Positions 17,102 through 25,705 of a stretch of DNA of 64,000 nt are shown here, one piece after another; the first letter of the stretch is position 1; every line of letters begins with the position of its first letter. The translations under genes were made by a program, and so were the position numbers. The DNA lies in the NCBI GenBank assembly GCA_902792905.1, contig CADBBH010000002.1, positions 181,627-245,626 of the forward strand, in the 5' to 3' direction. The notes beneath the pieces are model-generated. The model saw only the letters and a program-made list of their open reading frames with translations, was not told the origin of the DNA and made no database searches. This DNA is from Oscillospiraceae bacterium (GTDB lineage: Bacteria > Bacillota > Clostridia > Oscillospirales > Acutalibacteraceae).

Positions 17102-17683
17102 ATGGAAAAAACAAGACAGTCAAGAAAGCGCGAAGCAACACATCGCGCATTGAAACACAGCGCGAAGCTATTATTTGAAGAACACGGCATAGACAATGTA
17201 ACAATTGAGCAGATTGCAGAGGGAGCGGATGTTTCCCGTTCCACCTTCTTCACCCATTTTGATTCTCTCGACGATCTTCTCTCCCAGATTGCGGATGAGG
17301 AAATCGACGATATCATAAATGTTTCCCGCACTGAAAGCGGCATGGATATAGATGCTCTTTTCACTCAGCTCACCGAAGACACCTGCAAATACCCTTATGT
17401 TATGGGTCAGCTTCTGATGAAGAATCTTATGTATTCACGCGACAGCAGCATATCCGATGTTCTCAATCTCATTGCTGCGGAAATCGGCAAGGGCGGTTTT
17501 GAGAATCTTCTCGGTACATTTTCCGAGAAGGATGTCGCCTCACTGTTTATTGGAGCTTATTTCGGCCTTATCTTCCAGAAATTCGCTGATAAAGAGAATT
17601 TCAATGATTCCGCCGAAATCAATGATAAAATACGGCAGTTTATTAAAATTATCAGAAATCAGGAGGAAACAATCAATGAGTAA
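17102..17683 (+). CDS. TetR/AcrR family transcriptional regulator
   Basis: 193 residues. The N-terminal helix-turn-helix (about 8-55) reads NVTIEQIAEGADVSRSTFFTHFDSLDDLL, the standard TetR pattern; the rest is a helical ligand domain. Neither possible ATG has a good ribosome site: 17069 would be almost leaderless, five bases after the predicted start point, whereas 17102 fits the family length but has only AAAGGGA upstream, separated by a GGCCCCGGGCC hairpin. The stop overlaps the aminotransferase gene by eight bases, so it probably controls this cluster. The ligand is unknown. Confidence 0.88.
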   Translation: MEKTRQSRKREATHRALKHSAKLLFEEHGIDNVTIEQIAEGADVSRSTFFTHFDSLDDLLSQIADEEIDDIINVSRTESGMDIDALFTQLTEDTCKYPYVMGQLLMKNLMYSRDSSISDVLNLIAAEIGKGGFENLLGTFSEKDVASLFIGAYFGLIFQKFADKENFNDSAEINDKIRQFIKIIRNQEETINE

Positions 17684-19172
17684 CGGTTACGCAATCGAAA
17701 ACTGGTCACCCGCACAGCCTATCTACAACAAGCTTCATTATCTTACCTCTCAGCCCATCTACTGCGTCAATGACGAAGAGCTCGAGAAGGATCTCGAATA
17801 TTTCGAGACCAAGTGCGCAAAGTCAAAGGAAATCACCACCGAGGCCAAGAAATATATCCCCGGCGGCGTTCAGCACAACCTCGCTTTCAACTATCCGTTC
17901 CCCATCTGCATCACCAAGGCAGACGGCGCATATCTCTATGATATCGACGGCAACAAATATTTTGACTTCCTTCAGGCGGGCGGTCCGACCATCCTCGGCA
18001 GCAACTATGCTCCTGTTCGCGAGAAGGCGATTCAGCTTATAAATGAATGCGGCCCCGTAACCGGTCTTTTCCACGAGGCAGAGCTTCTTCTTGCAAAAGA
18101 AATCAATAAGCATATGCCCGCGTGCGAAATGTTCCGTATGCTCGGCTCAGGTACCGAGTCCGTTATGGCAGCTATCCGTGTAGCTCGTAACGCTACCAAG
18201 AACAAGAGAATAATTAAAGTCGGCGGCGCATATCACGGCTGGTCCGATCAGATGGTTTACGGCCTCAAGATTCCCGGTTCAAGAAGCTTCCTTGAATCCT
18301 TCGGTATTCCCAGAGGCGCTTACAGCACTACCGATGAAGTCAGGCCCAATGATCTCGGCATGCTCGAGCAGATGCTCAAAGTCAACAAACTCCGCGGCGG
18401 CACAGCTGCTGTTCTCGTAGAGCCTGTCGGCCCCGAAAGCGGCACAAGACCCGTTGATTTCGATTATAATAAAGGCGTTCGCGAACTCTGCGACAAATAC
18501 GGCGCACTGTTCATCATGGACGAAGTTGTTACCGGTTTCCGTATCGGTCTCGGCGGCGCTCAGGGTTATTTCGGCGTCACTCCCGATCTCACCATCTTCG
18601 GCAAAGTCGTTGCGGGCGGCTATCCGTCAGCAGGCGGCGTCGGTGGCAAGAAGGAATTCGTCAGCGGCATGGCCGCAGGTGTCGGCACAATGATGAAGAG
18701 AGCTTATGTCGGCGGCACTCTCGCTGCAAACCCGCTCTCCGCATTTGCAGGATACACTGCAATCCAGGAAATCGAAAAGACCAATGCCTGCGAGAAGGCA
18801 GGCAAGGCGGGCGACAGAATGACCGCAGGTCTCCAGAAGCTCATCGACAAGTATTCGCTTCCGTTCGTTGCTTACAACCAGGGCTCCATCTGCCATCTTG
18901 AGTGCTCCGGCGCAATGAGCTATGACTTCTCCTCGATGTTCCTTCCCAATTCCGTTATTCCCATGCTCAAGGCAAAGCCCGAAATGCTCCGCAGAAAGGT
19001 TGCCATGGAGCAGATGGGCGCTGCCTATATGGCTCACGGTATCGTTACCCTCGCGGGTTCACGTCTTTACACCTCTCTCGCAGATACGGACGAGGTTGTT
19101 GACGATGCTCTCAACCACTTTGAGGATGTCTTCAAGACCGTCACAAAGTGCACCAGAAATCTCGACAAATAA
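17676..19172 (+). CDS. Class III PLP aminotransferase, glutamate-1-semialdehyde aminotransferase-like
   Basis: 498 residues. The core matches GSAM-type class III aminotransferases: YLYDIDGNKYFDF, GSGTESVMAAIRVAR, GGAYHGWSDQ, IMDEVVTGFR, and the PLP Lys310 in TIFGKVVAGG. The N-terminus of about 60 residues is longer than in HemL, so this is not the tetrapyrrole enzyme. GGAGG lies 8 bases before the ATG at 17676. The ATG is inside the TetR gene end. With the iron alcohol dehydrogenase downstream it could deaminate an amine to an aldehyde that is then reduced; the substrate is unknown. Confidence 0.88.
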   Translation: MSNGYAIENWSPAQPIYNKLHYLTSQPIYCVNDEELEKDLEYFETKCAKSKEITTEAKKYIPGGVQHNLAFNYPFPICITKADGAYLYDIDGNKYFDFLQAGGPTILGSNYAPVREKAIQLINECGPVTGLFHEAELLLAKEINKHMPACEMFRMLGSGTESVMAAIRVARNATKNKRIIKVGGAYHGWSDQMVYGLKIPGSRSFLESFGIPRGAYSTTDEVRPNDLGMLEQMLKVNKLRGGTAAVLVEPVGPESGTRPVDFDYNKGVRELCDKYGALFIMDEVVTGFRIGLGGAQGYFGVTPDLTIFGKVVAGGYPSAGGVGGKKEFVSGMAAGVGTMMKRAYVGGTLAANPLSAFAGYTAIQEIEKTNACEKAGKAGDRMTAGLQKLIDKYSLPFVAYNQGSICHLECSGAMSYDFSSMFLPNSVIPMLKAKPEMLRRKVAMEQMGAAYMAHGIVTLAGSRLYTSLADTDEVVDDALNHFEDVFKTVTKCTRNLDK

Positions 19173-19187
19173 TCAATTCGTTTTCAG

Positions 19188-19214
19188 AAAGGGACCTGCC
19201 CGTCAGGTCCCTTT
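19188..19214 (+). terminator. Hairpin between aminotransferase and glycosyltransferase genes
   Basis: An 11-base-pair perfect stem, AAAGGGACCTG / CAGGTCCCTTT, with loop CCCGT. There is no long T run after it, so it may be a leaky terminator or a transcript-stabilising hairpin within the cluster. Confidence 0.65.
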
Positions 19215-19238
19215 AAGTAATTGACAGGAGAGACAAAT

Positions 19239-19979
19239 ATGAGTCTGCCGCTTGTTTCTGTTATTATCCCCGCGCACAATGAAGAGAAATATGTAGAAAG
19301 ATGTATAGAATCCATTAATGAAGCCGCGTCTGTTTACGGCGGAGATGTAGAAAAAATCGTTGTCTGCAACCGTTGTACCGACCACACGGCACTTCTTGCC
19401 GAAAACGCGGGTGCAAGGGTGGTCTATAATGAAGACAGGTGCATAGCAAAAGTCCGTAATGACGGAATCGAAGCCGCGCGGGGTGAAATAATCCTGACTG
19501 TTGACTGCGACAACCGTATGACTCGGGGCACAATTAAGGAAGCGGTATCTCTGCTTGAAACCGGTAAATATATCGGAGGAGGCGCGCCGATAAGATTCGA
19601 GAGGTATTCTTTTCCCCTTTGGTGCAATGATATTATGTGCCGTGTATCATTCGGGCTGACAGGTCTATATTGCGGTATCTTCTGGGCGGAGAAATCCACT
19701 TTTGAATCCGTTGGCGGGTTTACCGAAAAGAAGGCTATGGAGGATGCAGATACAGCCCGGAAAATCAAGAAATACGGCAAAAAACTCGGCAGAAAATATA
19801 CCGTTCTGAAGGAGAATCATCTTATCAATTCAACCCGCAAATATGACGATCTCGGAGATTGGCTCTATTTTAAACTGATGATTAAAAATGCCGGCGCTTT
19901 CGCCAAAGCGGCTTTCGGCAACAAAAAAGATCTCGATAAGCTTTTTGATGAACTATTTTACGACTATAATGATAAATAA
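19239..19979 (+). CDS. Family 2 glycosyltransferase
   Basis: 246 residues of GT-A fold. VSVIIPAHNEEKYVERCI is the family 2 start, and VDCDNRM (near residue 89) is the metal-binding DxD-type motif. FTEKKAMEDADTARKIKKYG carries the likely catalytic ED motif. No membrane span is visible, so it should be cytosolic or peripheral. AGGAG lies 8 bases before the ATG at 19239. Donor and acceptor are unknown. It lies between the aminotransferase and the alcohol dehydrogenase, which has its own promoter, so a shared pathway is not certain. Confidence 0.85.
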   Translation: MSLPLVSVIIPAHNEEKYVERCIESINEAASVYGGDVEKIVVCNRCTDHTALLAENAGARVVYNEDRCIAKVRNDGIEAARGEIILTVDCDNRMTRGTIKEAVSLLETGKYIGGGAPIRFERYSFPLWCNDIMCRVSFGLTGLYCGIFWAEKSTFESVGGFTEKKAMEDADTARKIKKYGKKLGRKYTVLKENHLINSTRKYDDLGDWLYFKLMIKNAGAFAKAAFGNKKDLDKLFDELFYDYNDK

Positions 19980-19983
19980 ATCA

Positions 19984-20012
19984 TTGCATAATAATTATTG
20001 ATATGTTAAAAT
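19984..20012 (+). promoter_or_regulatory. Sigma-A promoter of the iron alcohol dehydrogenase gene
   Basis: TTGCAT (19984-19989), 17 bases, then TAAAAT (20007-20012), with an AAGGGAG ribosome site further downstream. It indicates that the dehydrogenase can be expressed apart from the TetR cluster. Confidence 0.6.
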
Positions 20013-20047
20013 AACTAGGTAATCATATATTCAAAGGGAGAGATATT

Positions 20048-21274
20048 ATGTCAGTATCGCCGCTTTCAAAATTTGTATGCAGAGCCTATCAGACCGGCTT
20101 CAAACTTGTTATGGGCACCGATTTCTTCAACTGGAAAGAGCCTGTACTTCTTGAGGGACCCGGCTCTATCAGAAAGCTTCCCGAACTTGTTAAATCAAAG
20201 GGTATTGGCTGTGTACTCATAGTTACCGATAAGGGCCTTACCGGTCTTCATCTTCTAGATTCTCTCTACGAGGAGCTGGAGAATTCTCATATTGAGTATA
20301 AAGTGTTTGATGATGTTCAGCCCAATCCGTCAATTGAAAATATCGAAGCTGCAAGAGACGCTTATCTCAGAGGCGGCTGTGAGGCAATAATTGCTTTCGG
20401 CGGCGGTTCTCCGATGGACTGCGCGAAGCTTGCCGGCGCAAGAGTCGCGAATCCCAATACCTCTGTCAGAAAGATGCGCGGTCTGCTTAAAGTCCGCAAG
20501 CCCCTGCCTCCGCTTTTCGCCGTTCCGACTACTGCGGGCACCGGCTCCGAGGTTACCCTTGCCGCTGTTGTTACCGATGAGGAAACACACGAAAAATGTC
20601 CGGTTAACGATCCTAAACTCCGTGCCGGTTATGCGGTTCTCGATCCAGAGCTGACCGTCGGACTTCCTCCTCATGTAACTTCAACAACCGGTATGGATGC
20701 CCTTACCCACGCTGTTGAGGCTTATATCGGCAGAAGCAATGTCGCCAATACCGAGGATTTTGCCAAGAAAGCGGTAAAACTTATTTTTGATAATATTCAG
20801 ACCGCTTATAAAGACGGCAAGAATATCGAGGCCCGCGGCAATATGCTCAAGGCGTCCTATTATGCGGGTATGGCATTTACAAGAGCATATGTCGGCTATG
20901 TTCACGCAATCGGCCACAATCTCGGCGGCTTCTATCATGTTCCCCATGGTCTCGCCATGGCAGTAATTATGCCTTACGTTCTCGATTATTACGGCGAAGC
21001 GGCTCAGACAAGACTCGCCGAGCTCTATGATATAGCGGGCTTTGACGCGACCGGTCTCACCGAGGCTCAGAAGGCGCAGGGATTCATCGCAAAAATCAGA
21101 GAATTCAACGCCGCGATGGGTATTCCCGAGCATATTGAAGGCATACTCGAAAAGGATGTTCCGACCATTGCTCAGAGAGCGCTCAAAGAGGGCAATCCCC
21201 TCTATCCCGTGCCGAAACTTATGGGATTTGACGAGTGCATGGCGCTTATCAGACAGATTGGTGATTTAAAATAA
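20048..21274 (+). CDS. Iron-containing alcohol dehydrogenase
   Basis: 408 residues of the group III Fe-ADH family. Nucleotide binding: GGGSPMD (118-124) and TTAGTGSEVT (161-170). Predicted metal ligands are Asp217, His221, His286 and His300, in DALTHAVEAY and HAIGHNLGGFYHVPHG. It interconverts an alcohol and an aldehyde with NAD(P)H; such enzymes include butanol, 1,3-propanediol and sulfoacetaldehyde reductases, and the substrate cannot be assigned. It is the last gene before a strong hairpin and is preceded by its own promoter. Confidence 0.93.
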   Translation: MSVSPLSKFVCRAYQTGFKLVMGTDFFNWKEPVLLEGPGSIRKLPELVKSKGIGCVLIVTDKGLTGLHLLDSLYEELENSHIEYKVFDDVQPNPSIENIEAARDAYLRGGCEAIIAFGGGSPMDCAKLAGARVANPNTSVRKMRGLLKVRKPLPPLFAVPTTAGTGSEVTLAAVVTDEETHEKCPVNDPKLRAGYAVLDPELTVGLPPHVTSTTGMDALTHAVEAYIGRSNVANTEDFAKKAVKLIFDNIQTAYKDGKNIEARGNMLKASYYAGMAFTRAYVGYVHAIGHNLGGFYHVPHGLAMAVIMPYVLDYYGEAAQTRLAELYDIAGFDATGLTEAQKAQGFIAKIREFNAAMGIPEHIEGILEKDVPTIAQRALKEGNPLYPVPKLMGFDECMALIRQIGDLK

Positions 21275-21282
21275 AATACTGA

Positions 21283-21308
21283 GGGGAGGCATCTGCAGAC
21301 GCCTCCCC
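21283..21308 (+). terminator. Hairpin terminator after the alcohol dehydrogenase gene
   Basis: An 8-base-pair GC-rich stem, GGGGAGGC / GCCTCCCC, around a 10-base loop, followed by ATTTTAAG. It lies 8 bases after the stop. Confidence 0.8.
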
Positions 21309-21328
21309 ATTTTAAGGGAAATAAAACT

Positions 21329-22705
21329 ATGAAATATGATGTAATAATTGTCGGTGCGGGTCCCGGAGGAATCTATTCCGCCTATGAACTGATAACCAAA
21401 AATCCTGAACTCAAAATCGCAGTTTTTGAGGCGGGTAACGAGCTTGCAAAGAGGAAATGCCCGATTGACGGCGATAAGGTGAAGAGCTGCATCAACTGCA
21501 AAACCTGCTCGATTATGAGCGGATTCGGCGGCGCGGGCGCGTTCTCCGACGGCAAATATAATATAACCAATGATTTTGGCGGCACTCTCTATGAGTATAT
21601 CGGCAAGGAAAAAGCCATTGAGCTTATGGAGTATGTTGATTCAATAAATATGGCAAACGGCGGCGAAGGGACAAAACTCTATTCCACCGCAGGTACCAGC
21701 TTCAAGAAAAAGTGCATTGAGAATAAACTCACTCTGCTGGATGCTTCCGTGCGTCATCTCGGCACCGATAAGAACTATGTCGTACTGGAGAATCTTTACA
21801 ATATACTCAGGGATAAGATTGATTTCTTCTTTATGACGCCGATAAATACCGTTAAGAAGATTGAAGGCGGCTACGAGGTTGTCTATGACGGCGGCAGCGC
21901 GGATGCTGAATACTGCATCATTTCAGTCGGCAGAAGCGGCAGCAAATGGATGCAGACCGTCTGCGAAGAACTTGAGATTCCCACCGAATCTAACCGCGTT
22001 GATTTAGGAGTCAGAGTGGAACTTCCCGCAGTGGTTTTTGAAGGAATCACCGACGAACTTTATGAAGGAAAAATCGTTTACCGCACTCAGAAATTTGAGG
22101 ACAGAGTCCGTACGTTCTGTATGAATCCCCACGGCGCTGTAGTCAATGAAAACACTAACGGAATAATCACAGTTAACGGTCACAGCTACGAGGACCCCGC
22201 GCTTCAGACGGATAATACGAATTTCGCCCTGCTTGTCAGCAAGCATTTCTCTTTTCCGTTCAGAAACAGTAACGAATACGGCGAGAGCATTTCACGTCTT
22301 TCAAATATGCTCGGCGGGGGAGTTATAGTTCAGCGCTTCGGAGACCTCGAGAGAGGCAGAAGGAGCACAGTTCAGCGTATTATCGAAGGCAGTGTCAACC
22401 CGACTCTCAAAGCGACACCCGGCGACCTCAGTCTCGTGCTTCCCAAGCGCATCCTTGACGGTATTATCGAAATGATTTACGCGCTTGACAAGATTGCTCC
22501 CGGTACCGCAAACGATGATACTCTTCTTTACGGAGTAGAGGTGAAATTCTACAATATGGAGGTCAAGGTTGATAATAATCTAGAATCTCTCCATAAAGGC
22601 CTCTATGTCATCGGCGACGGCAGCGGCGTAACCCATTCACTGTCCCACGCGTCTGCCAGCGGTATTTATGTAGCGCGAAATATTCTTGAAAGAGCTCAGA
22701 AATAA
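21329..22705 (+). CDS. FAD-dependent oxidoreductase (COG2509-like)
   Basis: 458 residues. The dinucleotide fold starts at residue 4 with VIIVGAGPGGIYSAYEL. A Cys-rich segment (about 43-60: CPIDGDKVKSCINCKTC) precedes GFGGAGAFSDGKYN, the hallmark of the COG2509 group of flavoproteins. The C-terminal GLYVIGDGSGVTHSLSHASASG closes the FAD site. The reaction is unknown; the cysteines may take part in redox chemistry. The gene stands between two hairpins and appears to be a single transcription unit. Confidence 0.88.
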   Translation: MKYDVIIVGAGPGGIYSAYELITKNPELKIAVFEAGNELAKRKCPIDGDKVKSCINCKTCSIMSGFGGAGAFSDGKYNITNDFGGTLYEYIGKEKAIELMEYVDSINMANGGEGTKLYSTAGTSFKKKCIENKLTLLDASVRHLGTDKNYVVLENLYNILRDKIDFFFMTPINTVKKIEGGYEVVYDGGSADAEYCIISVGRSGSKWMQTVCEELEIPTESNRVDLGVRVELPAVVFEGITDELYEGKIVYRTQKFEDRVRTFCMNPHGAVVNENTNGIITVNGHSYEDPALQTDNTNFALLVSKHFSFPFRNSNEYGESISRLSNMLGGGVIVQRFGDLERGRRSTVQRIIEGSVNPTLKATPGDLSLVLPKRILDGIIEMIYALDKIAPGTANDDTLLYGVEVKFYNMEVKVDNNLESLHKGLYVIGDGSGVTHSLSHASASGIYVARNILERAQK

Positions 22706-22711
22706 ACAAAC

Positions 22712-22737
22712 AGAGCAGGGTCAGAAGACCTTGCTCT
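22712..22737. terminator. Bidirectional terminator between convergent genes
   Basis: The stem AGAGCAGGGTC / GACCTTGCTCT (one G-T pair, loop AGAA) lies between the flavoprotein stop and the phosphatase gene. The phosphatase stop codon is inside it. Confidence 0.75.
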
Positions 22738-23353
22738 TATCGTTTTTATTCTCAATTGAAAGCTCATCGGCTCTGCGTATTTCCGTTACCTTCCCGCCGC
22801 TTATATTTACTTTATAAACAACGCAGTTTTTAATCGGCATAGCCCAGACATTTTCTCTGCTCTCATCACCGTAAAGATTCCTGAGTATTGAGCGCAGAGC
22901 AATTCCGTGAGTAACTATAAGTATGTTTCCCGAATCTCCGCTGTTTATCAGTCTGTCAAGAAACACACCCGTCCTAGCGACGAGGGACTGAATTCTCTCA
23001 ACCGTTGCGGGAGGGTCGATATTTTCGGGATTATGGATAAAATCCCATAATTCTTTGCCTATTTCAGAATAGGGGAGCCCTTCATAATCGCCGAATTTCA
23101 GTTCCATTATTTCGGGAACGGGGATTATTTCCATACCGGGAGCTATAATTCTTGCGGTATTCATCGCTCTTTGCAGAGGTGAGGAATATGCTTTTGAGAA
23201 TTCTGTTCCCGCGCCGGATAATATCCCGGCGGTCTCCTGCGCTTCTCGTATTCCGTTTTCATTGAGACGGCTGTCAACCTGCCCCTGCAGGCGGAGCTCG
23301 GCATTCATATCCGTCTCACCGTGCCTGATAATATATAAAGTTTTGTCGTTCAT
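22721..23353 (-). CDS. Histidine phosphatase family protein (phosphoglycerate mutase-like)
   Basis: 210 residues. The catalytic LYIIRHGETDMN (near residues 5-16) is the phospho-acceptor motif, and IVTHGIALRSILRNL carries the second His. Such proteins include alpha-ribazole phosphatase, broad phosphatases and cofactor-dependent mutases; this one is too divergent to choose. I start it at the ATG at 23353, with GGTGA 5 bases upstream, and not at a GTG three codons earlier. It appears to be a single-gene unit. Confidence 0.88.
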   Translation of the reverse strand: MNDKTLYIIRHGETDMNAELRLQGQVDSRLNENGIREAQETAGILSGAGTEFSKAYSSPLQRAMNTARIIAPGMEIIPVPEIMELKFGDYEGLPYSEIGKELWDFIHNPENIDPPATVERIQSLVARTGVFLDRLINSGDSGNILIVTHGIALRSILRNLYGDESRENVWAMPIKNCVVYKVNISGGKVTEIRRADELSIENKNDKSKVF

Positions 23354-23439
23354 ATTATTCACCGTATTTTCAGATAATCAACCTTCAGAATATTATCATA
23401 AATTGTTGAGAATTTCAATATTCATCTGCCGAATTTATC

Positions 23440-23468
23440 TTGACTTATTCAATATAAAATGTTAATAT
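23440..23468 (+). promoter_or_regulatory. Sigma-A promoter of the NifU-like/GGGtGRT operon
   Basis: TTGACT (23440-23445), a 17-base spacer and TAATAT (23463-23468). The predicted start near 23475 leaves a leader of about 57 bases that contains a palindrome. Confidence 0.75.
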
Positions 23469-23486
23469 TTTTATTGTAATTATAAT

Positions 23487-23508
23487 GGTAAATTACGGGT
23501 AATTTGCC
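23487..23508 (+). promoter_or_regulatory. 22-base palindrome in the GGGtGRT operon leader
   Basis: GGTAAATTAC-GG-GTAATTTGCC: two 10-base arms with nine matches around a 2-base centre. It sits about 12 bases after the predicted transcription start. The short centre disfavours an RNA hairpin and suits a dimeric DNA-binding repressor. No protein is assigned. Confidence 0.6.
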
Positions 23509-23531
23509 AGCAGAAAGAAAGGAGTAAATCT

Positions 23532-24224
23532 ATGGTTTATTCGCACGAAGTAGAAATGATGTGCCCTGTAGCGCAGGGCGTCGCCCACGGAGCAGCCCCG
23601 ATTCCCGAGGAAGCAAAGTGGGTAAAAGCCAAGGAAATCAAGGATATTTCCGGCTTCACACACGGTATCGGCTGGTGTGCTCCCCAGCAGGGCACCTGCA
23701 AGCTGACACTCAACGTCAAAGACGGTATTATTCAGGAAGCGCTCGTTGAGACCATCGGCTGCTCGGGTATGACCCATTCCGCAGCAATGGCTTCCGAGAT
23801 TCTCCCCGGCAGAACCATCCTTGAAGCGCTCAATACAGACCTTGTCTGTGACGCTATCAATACTGCCATGAGAGAGCTTTTCCTTCAGATAGTTTACGGC
23901 CGTTCACAGTCCGCATTCTCAGAGGGCGGCCTCGTAGTCGGCGCCGGTCTTGAAGACCTCGGCAAGGGCCTTCGTTCCCAGGTCGGTACTCTTTACGGTA
24001 CCCTCGCAAAGGGTCCCCGTTATCTTGAGATGACAGACGGTTATATCACCGACCTCGCTCTCAACGAAGACGATGAGATTATCGGCTATAAATTTGTAAA
24101 CTTCGGCAAAATGATGGACTTTATCAAGGCGGGCGATGACGCAAATACCGCTCTTGAAAAGGCAAAAGGACAGTATGGCAGAGTAGCTGACGCAGTCAAG
24201 TTCATTGACCCGAGAAAAGAATAA
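23532..24224 (+). CDS. NifU/IscU-like iron-sulfur scaffold family protein, partner of GGGtGRT
   Basis: 230 residues. The core VETIGCSGMTHSAAMASEIL (centred on Cys77) resembles the NifU/IscU N-terminal scaffold around its conserved Cys. Further cysteines are C11, C49, C56 and C106. The C-terminal part, rich in polar residues, is not part of IscU. It is commonly annotated as an iron-sulfur assembly scaffold, but lacks a nearby IscS-type desulfurase here. It is followed after 14 bases by the GGGtGRT gene, with an AAGGAGG ribosome site between them. The true role of this pair is not known. Confidence 0.8.
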   Translation: MVYSHEVEMMCPVAQGVAHGAAPIPEEAKWVKAKEIKDISGFTHGIGWCAPQQGTCKLTLNVKDGIIQEALVETIGCSGMTHSAAMASEILPGRTILEALNTDLVCDAINTAMRELFLQIVYGRSQSAFSEGGLVVGAGLEDLGKGLRSQVGTLYGTLAKGPRYLEMTDGYITDLALNEDDEIIGYKFVNFGKMMDFIKAGDDANTALEKAKGQYGRVADAVKFIDPRKE

Positions 24225-24238
24225 GGAGGATTTGTAAA

Positions 24239-25237
24239 ATGGCATTATTTGAATCATATGACAGAAGAGAAAAACAGATCCTTGCTGTAATTAAGGAATA
24301 CGGCATCAATTCCATCGAGGAATGTGCCGATATATGCAAGGCTAAGGGCCTTGATATCTATAAGCTTGTTGAAGGCATTCAGCCGATTTGCTTTGAAAAC
24401 GCAAAGTGGGCATACACAGTCGGTTGTGCTATCGCAATCAAGAAGGGCTGCACCAAAGCCGCCGAAGCCGCCGCCGCTATAGGCGAAGGCCTCCAGGCAT
24501 TCTGCATCCCCGGTTCCGTTGCCGATCAGCGTAAGGTCGGCCTCGGCCACGGCAATCTCGGCAAGATGCTCCTTGAAGAGGATACCGAGTGCTTTGCATT
24601 CCTTGCTGGCCATGAATCATTCGCCGCTGCTGAAGGAGCCATCGGTATCGCCGAGAAGGCAAACAAAGTCCGTCAGAAGCCCCTTCGCGTTATTCTCAAC
24701 GGTCTCGGCAAAGACGCTGCTCAGATTATCGCGAGAGTTAACGGTTTCACCTATGTCGAAACCGAGATGGATTATCATACAGGCGAAGTCAAGGAAGTAT
24801 TCCGCAAGGCATATTCCACAGGTCTTCGTTCCAAGGTTAACTGCTACGGCGCAAACGATGTTACCGAAGGCGTAGCAATTATGTGGAAGGAAAATGTCGA
24901 TGTTTCCATCACCGGCAACTCCACCAACCCGACCAGATTCCAGCATCCCGTCGCGGGCACTTATAAGAAAGAACGCACCGATGCGGGCAAGAAGTATTTC
25001 TCAGTCGCGTCCGGCGGCGGTACCGGCAGAACCCTTCACCCAGACAATATGGCAGCGGGCCCCGCTTCCTACGGTATGACCGATACTATGGGCAGAATGC
25101 ATTCCGACGCTCAGTTCGCCGGCTCTTCATCGGTTCCCGCTCACGTTGAAATGATGGGACTTATCGGCATGGGCAACAACCCGATGGTCGGCGCCACCGT
25201 CGCCTGCGCAGTCGCAGTCGAAGAGGCAATGAAATAA
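24239..25237 (+). CDS. GGGtGRT family protein, function unknown
   Basis: 332 residues with the family motif GGGTGRT at 259-265, followed by LHPDNMAAGPASYGMTDTMG. Other conserved-looking elements are GLGHGNLGKMLLEEDTECFAFLAGHESFAAAEG (about 101-133) and GNSTNPTRFQHP. Cysteines C29, C33, C51, C63, C71, C89, C118 and C202 are spread through it. No membrane segment or signal peptide. The family is named for its motif and has no established function; the neighbouring scaffold-like gene suggests a tie to Fe-S or cysteine/selenium-type chemistry, which is inference. A terminator follows. Confidence 0.88.
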   Translation: MALFESYDRREKQILAVIKEYGINSIEECADICKAKGLDIYKLVEGIQPICFENAKWAYTVGCAIAIKKGCTKAAEAAAAIGEGLQAFCIPGSVADQRKVGLGHGNLGKMLLEEDTECFAFLAGHESFAAAEGAIGIAEKANKVRQKPLRVILNGLGKDAAQIIARVNGFTYVETEMDYHTGEVKEVFRKAYSTGLRSKVNCYGANDVTEGVAIMWKENVDVSITGNSTNPTRFQHPVAGTYKKERTDAGKKYFSVASGGGTGRTLHPDNMAAGPASYGMTDTMGRMHSDAQFAGSSSVPAHVEMMGLIGMGNNPMVGATVACAVAVEEAMK

Positions 25238-25258
25238 TTCTTTAATTCAATTAAAATT

Positions 25259-25294
25259 CAGGCACCATTCAAGAAGAATGGTACCTGTTTTTTT
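25259..25294. terminator. Rho-independent terminator
   Basis: A 12-base-pair stem with one mismatch (CAGGCACCATTC / GAATGGTACCTG), loop AAGAA, then a run of seven T residues. It ends the GGGtGRT operon and faces a convergent gene. Confidence 0.9.
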
Positions 25295-25309
25295 ATATTA
25301 TGAGTACTC

Positions 25310-25693
25310 TCAATATATTTCCCCTGTGACGCTCTCAAGCGCGGCAACGGCATTTCTCACGCAGTTTTCGCAGGAGCAGAGGGGGGCGCCGGTTTCTGTC
25401 CCTTTAAGTTCCTTACAGATTGTCGAGCCGCACAAGCGTTTGAATTCATCATAGAGAGCCGACGCTTCAGAGTGCATTCCCTTATATTGATATTTCATCA
25501 GCCCGAGTACCGCTTCGGCGCCTACGAGCGCTCCGCAGTTGCCTTCCGTATTGCCCATACCCGAGCCGAAGGCGGCGCCGATTTTGTAGAGAGTATCGTT
25601 ATCCAGTCCCGTCTCCATACCGAACGCAAGCAGAACCGCCTGGCAGCAGTTTGAGCTCTTTTTTAATTCGGCAGCTAAATCTTTTCTGTCCAT
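25310..25693 (-). CDS. C_GCAxxG_C_C family redox protein
   Basis: 127 residues. The family motif is present as C53-GA-V-G-E (NCGALVGAEAVLGL), with Cys16-Cys17 before it and C88, C93, C106, C108 and C111 after it. Such proteins are small, cytosolic and probably bind a metal or Fe-S cluster; some are annotated as redox-active. The function is unknown. It is 12 bases after the GH3 gene in the same direction, so it is probably the third gene of the GNAT-GH3 operon. Confidence 0.85.
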   Translation of the reverse strand: MDRKDLAAELKKSSNCCQAVLLAFGMETGLDNDTLYKIGAAFGSGMGNTEGNCGALVGAEAVLGLMKYQYKGMHSEASALYDEFKRLCGSTICKELKGTETGAPLCSCENCVRNAVAALESVTGEIY

Positions 25694-25705
25694 AATTATA
25701 CCTCT

